A DNA stretch of 64,000 nucleotides from Bacillota bacterium (lineage in GTDB: Bacteria; Bacillota; Clostridia; Lachnospirales; Lachnospiraceae), in assembly GCA_023409535.1 (NCBI GenBank), contig JAEYGZ010000048.1, positions 310,001 through 374,000 on the forward strand. The letters are read 5' to 3'. The notes beneath the pieces were generated by a model. That model searched no databases. It was not told where the DNA came from and was given only the letters and a program-made list of their open reading frames with translations. This document shows, one piece after another, positions 45,027-54,012 of the stretch (the first letter of the stretch is position 1; each line of letters starts with the position of its first letter). Made by a program: the position numbers and the translations under genes.

Positions 45027-46283
45027 TTACACGGATTCTTCTTCATCTGATTGTTCCGCCTTTCTAATATCCTCTACGATATCTACATAAGCAGCCGCCA
45101 AACCCTGAACGGGATAATTCCCGGCAACCTTTAAGAACTCCTGATATAATTTCTCCTTGTCACATTCCACCCATTTCTTTGGTTCACGCTTCATGATAAG
45201 TGTCATGATGTCCATCTTCTTTTCTTCTGACAGAAACGTCTCATATACATAGCGTATCCGTTGAATGCCGATATCTGTTTTCGCCGTAATAAACAACAGC
45301 CTGATATGCTTGTATAAAGCTGCGATTTCCTCCGGAGGCGCCTTATGCAGTACCAGGAAGAATAGTCTTTCCGCCTGAAGCGCATTCAGGACCGCCGGAA
45401 GATACTCGGGCAGATGCTCCTCCATCGTCTGAAGTGATTGCTCAGCCAGTTCATATTCCTGCCTTGCAAGCTGCCTGATATAGGCGCACAAACTGAGATA
45501 AACCGCCAGCGTATTTGTCTCATCTGCCACAGCCGGCAGCTTAAAAGCATCCGGAGGATATTCCGTAAGCTTTTTACCGTCACTCATTTGTGCATTGAAT
45601 TGCAGCTGAAGATAGAAGGCTTCCTGTAAGCTCTCATCCTGAAGCATGCTTTTTACATTCATGCCGTCGTTTTGTATCACCATACTTATTGGTATGAGAT
45701 TGGTTACAGCAACCAGTACTCCCATCAGCGCAAATGCCAGGCATACAATACGTATCACCGAATTATTCGTTACAGCCATTGGAAGAATAAGCACAAGAGA
45801 AGCAGCCAGATTTGCTATTCCGCCTCCTAAATTATACAACACAAAGGGAAAGCTTCCATCCTCCTGCTTTCTGGGCGGGCGCATCAGACACTGTCCGGCA
45901 GTACCCTTCACAGAATGTTTTGTTTTGTGAAGCCTTCCATTTTTTTTATAAATTATGGTCTTAAGCACCCGAAAGGACAGGAATTCATAGCCAGTCATTA
46001 AACCGAAAACAAGATGACCGGCCTCATGTATGAGGATATGAGGGATATTGAAAAGGATGGCCAGGAGCAGCGCTCCGTAGACAAGGATCAAATACCGTCC
46101 GAAATCGAACGTACCGTTCCCGTCAAAAGGAAATCCTGAAATTGCTATGCCTATTCCCAGGATTGCTCCACTGGCAATACCAAACATACGATACCTGGCC
46201 ATTTTTTTATTCGATGACTTGCGCAGCTTTTTATATCTGTATTCTAACTTAAAATAACGCTTCTTTTGGTCTCTTGTAACCAT
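45027..46283 (-). CDS. M50-like site-2 metalloprotease family membrane protein
   Basis: About 418 residues. Membrane helices surround HEAGH (residues 86-90; zinc ligands and catalytic Glu), and NLIPISMVIQNDG (about 215-228) supplies the third acidic ligand in the N-x-x-P...DG form of site-2 proteases. The C-terminal ~190 residues are soluble, rich in Leu/Glu/Ala and possibly repeat-like (TPR-like), unusual for this family. The ATG at 46283 has GGAGG five bases upstream; a longer frame starts 24 codons earlier without a site. Substrate unknown. Confidence 0.8.
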   Translation of the reverse strand: MVTRDQKKRYFKLEYRYKKLRKSSNKKMARYRMFGIASGAILGIGIAISGFPFDGNGTFDFGRYLILVYGALLLAILFNIPHILIHEAGHLVFGLMTGYEFLSFRVLKTIIYKKNGRLHKTKHSVKGTAGQCLMRPPRKQEDGSFPFVLYNLGGGIANLAASLVLILPMAVTNNSVIRIVCLAFALMGVLVAVTNLIPISMVIQNDGMNVKSMLQDESLQEAFYLQLQFNAQMSDGKKLTEYPPDAFKLPAVADETNTLAVYLSLCAYIRQLARQEYELAEQSLQTMEEHLPEYLPAVLNALQAERLFFLVLHKAPPEEIAALYKHIRLLFITAKTDIGIQRIRYVYETFLSEEKKMDIMTLIMKREPKKWVECDKEKLYQEFLKVAGNYPVQGLAAAYVDIVEDIRKAEQSDEEESV

Positions 46284-46354
46284 CTCTTCCTCCAAACTAT
46301 TTATCCTGGCTTCATTATACATGATATTGGTGAAACATTCCAGGTCAAGCAACA

Positions 46355-46391
46355 AAAAAACAGACTGCTCATATTAGCCAGTCTGTTTCTT
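46355..46391 (-). terminator. Terminator after the methyltransferase pseudogene
   Basis: On the minus strand AAACAGACTG and CAGTCTGTTT pair around an 11-base loop, followed by further T residues. Confidence 0.8.
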
Positions 46392-46464
46392 CGTAAACCT
46401 GAAATTGAGCTGTTCTATAAATATTGCATACTGAAAGCATGGCTCAAAATCTTTTGCATAAAAT

Positions 46465-46964
46465 TTATATTTTTCTGGAGTATACCAGAAGCTGTAATTC
46501 CTTATAGGATGCATCTTTACCATAATAATTAGAGAAAGTCTGTTCTACCCGAATGCCCATTTGCTTCCATATTTTTTCTATCTCATCAATGGAATAAAGC
46601 CGCTGTGGTGCTCCATATTCAATATTAGGTTTCTTTGCTGCTTCACCATACACAATAGTATTGTCGCCAAACAACATGATTCTTTTCTTATCATCCCACT
46701 CAAATCTAGATACGGATAGAGCATTTTCACCTGCATCCCAATATTGTGCCGGGAAATAATGCTCAGCATATTCTGCATTGCAGATATCCATAAAATGTTT
46801 TCCGCCCGGTTTTAATGCATTTGAAATGGCATTAAATATTTTCAGGTTTTCTTCATCCGTTTCTAAATACCCAATGGCACCATCCGCCAGATTTAATACA
46901 ACATCGTACTCGTCCGCAATAGGAAGGTCTCTTATTTGTACCAATTAGCATCTAAAGCCTTCAT
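46465..46964 (-). pseudogene. SAM-dependent methyltransferase gene with internal deletion
   Basis: An ATG at 46962-46964 behind AGGAGG opens MKALDANWYK and stops at once. A second frame, shifted, then reads QIRDLPIADEYDVVLNLADGAIGYLE to the normal C-terminus (LQLLVYSRKI). Intact relatives start with the first peptide and reach the second after about 90-100 residues holding the SAM-binding motif. So the middle of the N-terminal domain is missing and the frame is broken. The TTG at 46942 that could start the remaining frame is part of the junction, without ribosome site. The product would lack the cofactor site; the gene is probably dead. The terminator is intact. Confidence 0.7.
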
Positions 46965-47078
46965 AAAATCAGACCTCCTATCATACTTTTCCCATCCGCG
47001 GTAGGTATAAATAGCATATAGCTTACCGTGAAAAATTACTAGACTTTTAATATGAAATTTGGTATAGTATTGAATTAG

Positions 47079-47102
47079 GTGCGGATATCTTTCCGCACTT
47101 TT
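47079..47102. other. Orphan hairpin with T-run
   Basis: GTGCGG-N8-CCGCAC followed by TTTT on the plus strand, in the 269-base gap between the broken methyltransferase and the binding-protein terminator. No plus-strand gene precedes it. It could end a small RNA or be a relic. Confidence 0.3.
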
Positions 47103-47155
47103 AGTTTACATTTTAATAGTCAAAATCATTCCTGTCCGATTAGCATGACCAAAGT

Positions 47156-47198
47156 AAAAAGCTATGCCATTCTTACGAAATGAACGGCATAGCTTTTT
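47156..47198 (-). terminator. Terminator of the 47-51 kb importer
   Basis: AAAAAGCTATGCC and its complement GGCATAGCTTTTT form a 13-base stem with T-run in either direction, ~35 bases past the binding-protein stop. Confidence 0.85.
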
Positions 47199-47233
47199 AT
47201 AGGAGAACTCTATCATGATAGAAGTGCTTACAA

Positions 47234-48847
47234 TTATTTACCCTTTGCTGCCAGGAAGGCATCCAGCTGGGTATTTGCTTCATTTACAACCTTATCAATT
47301 CCGTTATCCTTTAACTTCTGAATGAATTCCGGAAGATATTCACCTGGATCAACAGTACCGGTATTGAGTGCCAGTGCATACTCTGCTGCTACGTTTGCAA
47401 GAGATGCAAGCTCTGTCTCAACACTTGCAGGTGCGAAGGAATAGCCAAGAATCGGGATCTCACCTGCGGAACCATAATAAGCTTTAAAGGTATCCATGAA
47501 ATCAACACCCTGTCCCTGCTGGGGAGGAAGCTGGGTTATATTACCCATACCATTGGTCCAAGGCATATAATTATTTCTTGCTTCAGTAAATACTGCTTCA
47601 CCGTCTACCATATTGTAATGAACACCTTCCACACCAAAATCAAGCAAGGTGAAGAGGTATGGATCTGTATTTAACAGATTCAGAAACATCATTGCACGCT
47701 CCGGATTCTGGGAAGCGGTTGAGATTGCCATCATCGCGCCTTGGGATGAGGTGGTATCAACATATGCAGGTGTCGCCGGAACCATATCTACTTTAAAGCC
47801 GCGCTCTTTACTTGCCTGAAACTCGTAGCCAAGTGCATAGCTCTGTGTACCGATTAAATACGAACCGGTAAGCTGCTTTGCTACACGGGTATCATTTGCC
47901 ATGGTTGCGTTGCCCATTGCAGGATCGATATACCCAGCCTGGAAATACTCACGGGTCTTTTCAACAAACTTCTTGTATTCCGGTGTTTCAAATTTGCTTA
48001 AGATCTTGTTGCCATAAGTACCTTCCTTGGAGGTATCGGTAGGATTGATATAGTAGGAAAGAAGGTTATTGGTACCTGCATCGCCGGTTACGATAATGGA
48101 ATTGTTAACCATTCTCTCAAGAACCATTCCTTCCACCAATAACGGATAGAAATCAGCGCCTTCTCCTTCTTTTACCTTCTTAAGAATCTCGCCAAAGCCA
48201 TAATAATCGGTATTCTTGATATCGTCAACCGTATAACCGTATTTCTCAAGCAAGGGAACATTAATATCCCAGCAGTTCTGTGTTGCGATATCCTTATACC
48301 CGGGAACTGCATACACACCGTAACCGTCAGCACCGTTAATGGCAGCACCCTGGGTCAGTACTGCGGGAAGCTGCTTCCAAAGATCGGGAGCATATTTCTC
48401 GATCAGGTTATTTTCGGGATCATCCAGACGAACATAAGCACCCTTCTTCGCAAACGCATTATATTCGTTGGCACTCCAGGAACAGGTGAAGTAAATATCA
48501 ACATCGTCTCCGCCATTGATGGAAAGAATTACGTTATCGTTAAAATCACCCCAGGTTCCCCAGATCGGCTCCAGGGTTACATTTAATTTTTCTTTCAGGT
48601 ATTCATTTGCTTTTGCAAGTACTTCCTTATCATCGGTAACGTTGCTGCCATGAAGATACCATTTTAAGGTAACCGGCTCAGAGATATCGATTCCGCCTGC
48701 GTCCGGTGCTGCCGTAGCGGCTGCGCCCTCCGTTGCCTTGGGAGCCTCTGTAGGTGAACCGCCGGTTTCCTTCGTATCGCTGCCACATCCTGTAAGCATT
48801 GTGATCAGCAAAGCAAGAGATAGAACAATTGATAGTACTTTTTTCAT
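47234..48847 (-). CDS. Sugar ABC transporter solute-binding lipoprotein (second importer)
   Basis: A 537-residue lipoprotein with lipobox MLTGC (Cys21) and a Thr/Ala/Pro linker. The mature domain belongs to the large binding proteins paired with LplB/LplC permeases. It is transcribed from its own promoter, which closely matches the promoter of its permease pair; the spacer of 224 bases holds that promoter and a leader with a small hairpin. The ATG follows AAGGGAGG. Ligand unknown; no glycosidase is adjacent. Confidence 0.87.
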   Translation of the reverse strand: MKKVLSIVLSLALLITMLTGCGSDTKETGGSPTEAPKATEGAAATAAPDAGGIDISEPVTLKWYLHGSNVTDDKEVLAKANEYLKEKLNVTLEPIWGTWGDFNDNVILSINGGDDVDIYFTCSWSANEYNAFAKKGAYVRLDDPENNLIEKYAPDLWKQLPAVLTQGAAINGADGYGVYAVPGYKDIATQNCWDINVPLLEKYGYTVDDIKNTDYYGFGEILKKVKEGEGADFYPLLVEGMVLERMVNNSIIVTGDAGTNNLLSYYINPTDTSKEGTYGNKILSKFETPEYKKFVEKTREYFQAGYIDPAMGNATMANDTRVAKQLTGSYLIGTQSYALGYEFQASKERGFKVDMVPATPAYVDTTSSQGAMMAISTASQNPERAMMFLNLLNTDPYLFTLLDFGVEGVHYNMVDGEAVFTEARNNYMPWTNGMGNITQLPPQQGQGVDFMDTFKAYYGSAGEIPILGYSFAPASVETELASLANVAAEYALALNTGTVDPGEYLPEFIQKLKDNGIDKVVNEANTQLDAFLAAKGK

Positions 48848-48919
48848 TTTTTACCCTCCCTTAAGAATATGTATTCACTGAAAAGGAATTGGAAAAAGCA
48901 TTTTTTGTGCAATCAGTCT

Positions 48920-48937
48920 ATGCTGCGTATGCAGCAT
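48920..48937 (-). other. Small leader hairpin of the binding-protein mRNA
   Basis: ATGCTGC-GTAT-GCAGCAT, a 7-base stem with a 4-base loop, about 75 bases upstream of the start codon and inside the presumed leader RNA. Confidence 0.35.
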
Positions 48938-48984
48938 CACCTTTTGACATAATCATAACGACTGTAAAAAATGCCGTTTTGCAG

Positions 48985-49061
48985 TTCCTGTAATCATATT
49001 ACACAGGAAATGCTTTTAAGTCATGAAACCAATTTGGTATTTTTTGTTTACAATTGTTCAA
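48985..49061 (-). promoter_or_regulatory. Promoter element A (copy before the binding-protein gene)
   Basis: Minus-strand order: TTGAACAATTG, an A-rich run, CCAAATTGGTTTCATGAC, 18 bases, TAATAT as -10 (48996-49001), then GATTACAGGAA near the start point. The 42-base upstream part matches element B at 36 of 42 positions, and the last 20 bases match at 17 of 20, with identical spacing (counted by eye). CATGAC sits where the -35 should be and is poor, so an activator binding upstream is expected. Confidence 0.6.
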
Positions 49062-49071
49062 TCCTGACTGC

Positions 49072-50010
49072 TTAACCCTTCACAGAGCCTATGGTAAGAC
49101 CTGAGATTATATAGCGCTGGAAGAACGGATAGGCAAAGGCAATCGGAATAACAATTAATACGACCAGAGCCATTCGCAGACTTTCCTGGGGCAGCTGGCT
49201 CATAATTTTGATTGCCTCAACACCGATGACCGAGCTGTTCTTCACAAGGAAATCCACCTCATTTTGCATCTTCATCAATAAATATTGCAGCGGTATATAC
49301 TTCGCATCCCTGACATAGAGCATCGCGATAAACCATTCATTCCAGAAGGCCAGCGCATTCAGCAGAGCAACCGTAGCAATTCCCGGCTTGGATATGGGCA
49401 CGATGATTTTAAATAGGGTATTATACTCTCCGCTCCCGTCAATCGCCGCCGCTTCGATTAATTCCGTCGGAATCGAGCTTTGGAAAAAAGTCCTCATGAT
49501 AATGAAATTAAAGGGATTGACCAGCAACGGCACAATGAGTGCCTGGTAATTATCACTCAGACCCAATAAATTCTTGCATACCATGAATGTAGGTGCAAGT
49601 CCGCCGCCGAATAACATGGTGAAAAAACTGAAGAAGGTAAAAAACCTGCGGTATTTAAAATCCTGCCGAAACAGTGCATAGGAATAAAGTATGCAGATAA
49701 GAACACTTAGAAAGGTTCCGGCAATTGTTATAAAAAAGCTGTTAAAATAAGACCTCCAAAGCTGATCTCCCAAATCAAAAACATATTGAAAGGCCTTTAT
49801 GGACCACTCAACCGGTGTAAAAGAAAAACCGATCTGGCGGATACTTTCTTCGGATGAAAATGAGATAATAACCACAAAGATAAACGGGATGATGCACACC
49901 AGGCAAAAAGCCGCAAGTACAATATTGATTACAATCTCAGCCGGTACGCTTACCGCGTTTAACCGCCTTTTTCTATTATTCGCAATAATAATATCGTGTT
50001 TCTTTTTCAT
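49072..50010 (-). CDS. Carbohydrate ABC transporter permease, LplC type (second importer)
   Basis: About 312 residues with six membrane helices. EAA loop ELIEAAAIDGSGEYNTLFKIIVPISKPG and C-terminus RYIISGLTIGSVKG are typical. The ATG at 50010 (MKKKHDIIIANNRKRRLN) has an AGGGGGA site; a frame beginning 18 codons earlier overlaps the upstream permease. Pairs with the LplB-type subunit encoded 31 bases upstream. Ends right at promoter element A. Confidence 0.9.
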   Translation of the reverse strand: MKKKHDIIIANNRKRRLNAVSVPAEIVINIVLAAFCLVCIIPFIFVVIISFSSEESIRQIGFSFTPVEWSIKAFQYVFDLGDQLWRSYFNSFFITIAGTFLSVLICILYSYALFRQDFKYRRFFTFFSFFTMLFGGGLAPTFMVCKNLLGLSDNYQALIVPLLVNPFNFIIMRTFFQSSIPTELIEAAAIDGSGEYNTLFKIIVPISKPGIATVALLNALAFWNEWFIAMLYVRDAKYIPLQYLLMKMQNEVDFLVKNSSVIGVEAIKIMSQLPQESLRMALVVLIVIPIAFAYPFFQRYIISGLTIGSVKG

Positions 50011-50041
50011 CTTCAATTCCCCCTTGATAAGCTGATCTTGC

Positions 50042-51007
50042 TCAGAACAAGCTGCTTTCTTCATCTACCTTCCTGACAAACGTATTTGCCGCCATGATGC
50101 AGATAAAGCCTACGACATTTTGCAGAAGGCTGGCAGCCGTACTCATGCCGGTATTACTTGTGGCCATCAGTGCCCGGTATACGTAAGTATCAATAACCTG
50201 TGTCGTGGGGAACAGGGGTCCGGAATTCATCGGTACATTCCAGAACAGACCGAAGTCTGAATTAAATATTCTGCCTACATTCATGATAAATAATATAATA
50301 ATCATCGTTCGAAGATGCGGTATGGTAATAAAGCGCACCTGCTGCCATTTGCTGGCTCCGTCAATTGCGGCGGCTTCATATTGCGTCCCGTCAATTCCGG
50401 TGATTGCCGCCAGATATAGAACTGTTGAATAGCCCACGTTCTTCCATAGGTTTGCAAGCGTCAGGATAGCCGGCCAGGGCTTGTTATCATTATACCAGTT
50501 GGTAACCTCCAATCCCCAGCTTTGCTGCAGGTGGACCAGCAGTCCCCTGGTGGGATCAAGAAATGCCATAACAAAATAACCTGCTACTACCCAGCTCAGG
50601 AAATACGGAAAAAACATCAGGGTCTGGTAGGTTTTTGCTACAAATTTCTTAGTGATCTCACTGAGCATGATTGCAAAGGCTACGGCTATGATAAGGCCCA
50701 GTATAATCCATAATGCATTATATCCTATGGTATTGCGGATCATCTTCCAGGAATCCGTGGTTGCAAAAATAAACCTAAAGTTCTTAAAGCCGACCCAATC
50801 ACTATGCATGATATTATTAAACAGTGACGGATCCTTCGTATAAATCTTGTAATCCTTAAAGGCCAATACAATACCAAACATCGGAAGGTATCTTAAAAGT
50901 ATGAGCCAGACTGCACCCGGCAGCACCATGGTTAACAGTAGAAGCGTCTTCTTTTTCCGTGCAAAGCCCCTTGAAGGACGCAGTGATATCGCAGCTGATT
51001 TTGCCAT
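50042..51007 (-). CDS. Carbohydrate ABC transporter permease, LplB type (second importer)
   Basis: A 321-residue permease of normal length with six helices. EAA loop QYEAAAIDGASKWQQVRFITIPHL is present. Basic N-terminus (SLRPSRGFARKKK) fits the cytoplasmic side. First gene behind promoter element B, with GGGGAG before the ATG. No ATPase gene in the operon, so a shared ATPase is expected. Confidence 0.9.
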   Translation of the reverse strand: MAKSAAISLRPSRGFARKKKTLLLLTMVLPGAVWLILLRYLPMFGIVLAFKDYKIYTKDPSLFNNIMHSDWVGFKNFRFIFATTDSWKMIRNTIGYNALWIILGLIIAVAFAIMLSEITKKFVAKTYQTLMFFPYFLSWVVAGYFVMAFLDPTRGLLVHLQQSWGLEVTNWYNDNKPWPAILTLANLWKNVGYSTVLYLAAITGIDGTQYEAAAIDGASKWQQVRFITIPHLRTMIIILFIMNVGRIFNSDFGLFWNVPMNSGPLFPTTQVIDTYVYRALMATSNTGMSTAASLLQNVVGFICIMAANTFVRKVDEESSLF

Positions 51008-51071
51008 TCTGTATCTCCCCTCGTATCAATTATTCGCAGGTTTACTTGTACCAGAGAATTAAGCCTCATTA

Positions 51072-51148
51072 TTCCTGTAACCAGTTTACACTTTTTTAAC
51101 ATTACCGTCATGAAACCAAATTGCTATTTTTTGCTTGTTATTGTTCAA
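51072..51148 (-). promoter_or_regulatory. Promoter element B (copy before the permease pair)
   Basis: Minus-strand order: TTGAACAAT, an A-rich run, GCAATTTGGTTTCATGAC, 18 bases, TAAACT as -10 (51083-51088), then GGTTACAGGAA. Same architecture and spacing as element A. Its upstream edge touches the T-run of the diguanylate cyclase terminator. Confidence 0.6.
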
Positions 51149-51183
51149 AAAAGCCTGTGAAGATATTTCTATCGTCACAGGCT
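51146..51183 (-). terminator. Terminator of the diguanylate cyclase gene
   Basis: On the minus strand AGCCTGTGA and TCACAGGCT pair around a 14-base loop and are followed by TTTTTT. Confidence 0.8.
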
Positions 51184-51284
51184 GTAATAAACATTTCTAC
51201 AGCTATTATATGGTTTTTGCATGATTTCTGTATGGCTTTCCGTATGGCTTTTTTGTATTGCTTTCTGTATGGCTATACCTATGC

Positions 51285-52166
51285 CTATTCCATCCTTCTC
51301 TTCCTTCTCTTTGCGGAATACATCTTTTGATCGGCAGACCGCAGCAGCTCCTCCGCCGTGACAGGACTATCCTTTACGGTATTGATCCCATAAGAAAAGG
51401 AAAGATTGGCTTTTTCCATCTCCGGACCTAATTCAATCTCCTCCAAACTCTCCTGTATCCGCCCGATCAACCTGTGCGCCTGCTCCTCATCCGTATTATT
51501 CAAGCAAAGCACGAACTCATCTCCCCCATATCTTGCAGCCCAATCCTGCTTATCTCGAATATGACTTTTTATGACACCGGAAATTGCTTTAATTGCCCAG
51601 TCCCCGGCTGCATGCCCATGCTGGTCGTTGAATTCCTTCAAGTGGTCCATATCGATAAAGCATAGGGATAAAGGCAGTTTATTCAGTGCAGCATAGATGA
51701 TATCAGCAGGCAGCCGTTCCTCCACGAAGCGCCTGTTATACAGCGTTGTTAAAGGATCTTTCGTGACAATATCATTCATTTCCCGAACAAAGCGGTTCAG
51801 CATCGTACCTTCATTATAGTTTCCTTCTCCCACAAGCATGGTATCTGAAGCATTCTTCAGCAGCTCCAGTACGACAGGCCGCTCCGTATTCATGATTGGA
51901 ACTGCCGTTACCAGCAGTACCGTGGACTTCTTCTTTTCAAGCTTCATATAGCTTCTGCCTTCAAGGTAAGCCCGGATTGAGATACAATTCTCACAGATCA
52001 GCCCGTTTTCCCAATATCCGTAACATAAGTCCGTCGTCTCTGTCAGAGAGGCATTGCGGTAATCCAGAACCTTTTTTTGCACCGGGTCCACAATGCGAAT
52101 CGAGTCATACATTTTATGTAAAAAGTCTATTTTTTCTTCAATTTCTTTTAATGAGCTATACTCCAT
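51285..52166 (-). CDS. Diguanylate cyclase (GGDEF) with N-terminal cysteine-containing sensor part
   Basis: A 293-residue protein. Residues about 130-293 form the GGDEF domain: FIDMDHLKEFNDQHGHAAGD for metal and GTP binding and YGGDEF at 213-218, an intact active site. The inhibitory I-site RxxD is absent: Asp205 stands where Arg is needed. The N-terminal ~125 residues resemble a PAS-like domain with Cys48, Cys58 and Cys61 (LICENC), which could bind metal, heme or sense redox. No membrane helix. It makes c-di-GMP if active. Single gene with terminator. Confidence 0.87.
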   Translation of the reverse strand: MEYSSLKEIEEKIDFLHKMYDSIRIVDPVQKKVLDYRNASLTETTDLCYGYWENGLICENCISIRAYLEGRSYMKLEKKKSTVLLVTAVPIMNTERPVVLELLKNASDTMLVGEGNYNEGTMLNRFVREMNDIVTKDPLTTLYNRRFVEERLPADIIYAALNKLPLSLCFIDMDHLKEFNDQHGHAAGDWAIKAISGVIKSHIRDKQDWAARYGGDEFVLCLNNTDEEQAHRLIGRIQESLEEIELGPEMEKANLSFSYGINTVKDSPVTAEELLRSADQKMYSAKRRKRRME

Positions 52167-52306
52167 CCAAAATCTCCGTTTCCTGAATAAGCATGTTATA
52201 ATAAAAAACTAATAATGCCATAATATGACGAAATAACTTTAAAGTCAACAAATTATATGGTACCATCAATGCACAGCAGGAAGCCCTATTGGATTTGGCT
52301 AGAAAA

Positions 52307-52354
52307 GTTGTATGTTTTATACAACTTATTTTTTTTAGGATCCTATGTTATAAT
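52307..52354 (+). promoter_or_regulatory. Palindrome GTTGTAT-N5-ATACAAC with promoter for the kinase/regulator pair
   Basis: The palindrome at 52307-52325 directly abuts a weak -35 TTATTT (52326-52331), followed after 17 bases by TATAAT (52349-52354). A second copy with the same 5-base spacing lies at 60771-60789. A T-run after the right arm also permits an RNA hairpin reading, but the position fits an activator or repressor site. Confidence 0.5.
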
Positions 52355-52412
52355 AAAATTAACTAAAATACCACAGTAATTTACATATTTTACTGGTTAT
52401 TATGGAGGGAAT

Positions 52413-53948
52413 ATGGCATTAACAATTCTGTTTATGATGTTTTTCTCACTTGTACTGGTAATCCGTAATTATAAAAATAAATACAGCCTGCTCTATATTC
52501 TCATGGTACTTGGCATGAGTATTTCTTTGTTTACGATTATTTCAGAAATTTACAGAAGCAGCAATTATTTAATCCCTTCCTATTCCCTCTATGGCGGAAT
52601 TGAATACAAAATGTTTCTATTCTTAAATAAAATATTGAGGCTTCCCTTATCAAGCCTGCTGATCCTTCGTAATCTCGGCATCGTCATCTATTTTATTGCA
52701 ATTATGCTGTTTATCTTCTCCTTTGATAAAACCGTCAAAAGCAGCGTGTTAAACAAACGTCCGGTGGTTACCGCAGTAAAGTATCTGTTTCTGCTTTTCC
52801 ACCCGATGGTATATTTCTTCTTCTATCATCCGGATACTGCATATAAGATATACATAATCAAACATACCATGACAAAGCCCGGCCTTCTGTCTCTATGGGA
52901 GACCTCGGTTACGGCTGCCGATTTTCTCCTTGGCTTGTTCACCTTATTGTACCTGATCTATCCCATTGCTTTTCTGATCCGTAATTACAGGAACAACCGG
53001 ATCACCTTTTTTGCGGAGCAGACCCTGAGCCTCTCCCTGAGCTTAGGCTTATTGAACTTTATCTTTTATATGATATTTTTCACCGGTGTATTTAAAACCT
53101 CCGTGGAAAATGTATTTCGCTGTGCTTTCTGGAGATATAAGAATGTCTTTATTGTCCCGACCTACTATGCCACCATATTGCCCATACTCTCCCTGGCCTC
53201 CCTGATCGCGATTCTATATATCATCATCCGGTTCAATACGGGCAATCTGATCAATGTATTAAAGGAGCGGGCAATCAAAAATAACCTGAACCTGTTGAAT
53301 AATAACTTAAAGGATGTCCTGCATTCCAATAAGAATATCATGTTTAACACAAAAATTCTTGCAGAGGAGGCCATTGAAAGCTATGGCTCGCAAAAGGGCC
53401 TGGAGCTTCTGAATAAGATTTTAACCTTAAGCGACAGTCATATGGATGCTATCTCAAAAGCACTGAATAACATCAGGGATTTAAAGGTTCGAACCCTTAA
53501 TCATAATTTTATGGAAGCCGTGGAAGCCTCCTTAAAAGAGGCCACCATTCCGGATTATATTGCGGTAACCCAAAGCTACAAAAATCTCCCTGTATACTGT
53601 AATATGGATATGTATCATATGACACAGGTAATCACCAATCTTCTCACCAATGCCGTGGATGCCATTAACAGCCGGGACCGGGCGGATTCCCAAATTCAGC
53701 TTTCCATCGATTCCAGCAAGGACTGGATCTATTTCTCGGTTCGTGATAATGGCTGCGGTATCTCAAAGAAGATGCTGCGCAAAATATTTCATCCTTATTT
53801 TTCAACAAAATCAAAGCAGAATAACTGGGGAATTGGTCTCTCCTATGTCTTTCGTGTAATATCTTCTCATTACGGACATATCCGCATACGAAGCAAGCTC
53901 GGGGAATACACCATTGTTGAGATTCTCCTGCCAAGGAAAGACCTTTAA
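52413..53948 (+). CDS. Membrane sensor histidine kinase
   Basis: A 511-residue kinase. The first ~275 residues form about seven membrane helices with short loops. Then comes a dimerisation helix with the probable phosphoacceptor His304 in DVLHSNKNIMFN, and an ATPase domain with N-box TNLLTNAVDAI, G1 DNGCGISKK, F-box HPYFSTK and G2 WGIGLSYV. The multi-helix sensor suggests a membrane or lipid-soluble cue. It pairs with the NarL-type regulator 64 bases downstream. GGAGG precedes the ATG. The neighbouring importer operons are possible targets. Confidence 0.88.
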   Translation: MALTILFMMFFSLVLVIRNYKNKYSLLYILMVLGMSISLFTIISEIYRSSNYLIPSYSLYGGIEYKMFLFLNKILRLPLSSLLILRNLGIVIYFIAIMLFIFSFDKTVKSSVLNKRPVVTAVKYLFLLFHPMVYFFFYHPDTAYKIYIIKHTMTKPGLLSLWETSVTAADFLLGLFTLLYLIYPIAFLIRNYRNNRITFFAEQTLSLSLSLGLLNFIFYMIFFTGVFKTSVENVFRCAFWRYKNVFIVPTYYATILPILSLASLIAILYIIIRFNTGNLINVLKERAIKNNLNLLNNNLKDVLHSNKNIMFNTKILAEEAIESYGSQKGLELLNKILTLSDSHMDAISKALNNIRDLKVRTLNHNFMEAVEASLKEATIPDYIAVTQSYKNLPVYCNMDMYHMTQVITNLLTNAVDAINSRDRADSQIQLSIDSSKDWIYFSVRDNGCGISKKMLRKIFHPYFSTKSKQNNWGIGLSYVFRVISSHYGHIRIRSKLGEYTIVEILLPRKDL

Positions 53949-54012
53949 CAGATTAAAAGTCATAAAGCATGTATAAGAGCAGGGTAACTCAAAGGGGAGG
54001 TATTGGTTTTAT

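Noticed and set aside
47040..47110. Riboswitch-like structure
   Set aside because: Only a simple 6-base hairpin with short T-run; no conserved aptamer core that I can recognise.
50011..50064. N-terminal extension MKKAACSEQD of the LplC-type permease
   Set aside because: The extra codons overlap the upstream gene's stop region and lack a site; AGGGGGA precedes the ATG at 50010.
53485..53496. T-loop-like GGTTCGAACCC, suggesting a tRNA
   Set aside because: It lies inside the coding sequence of the histidine kinase, and I find no acceptor or anticodon stem around it.
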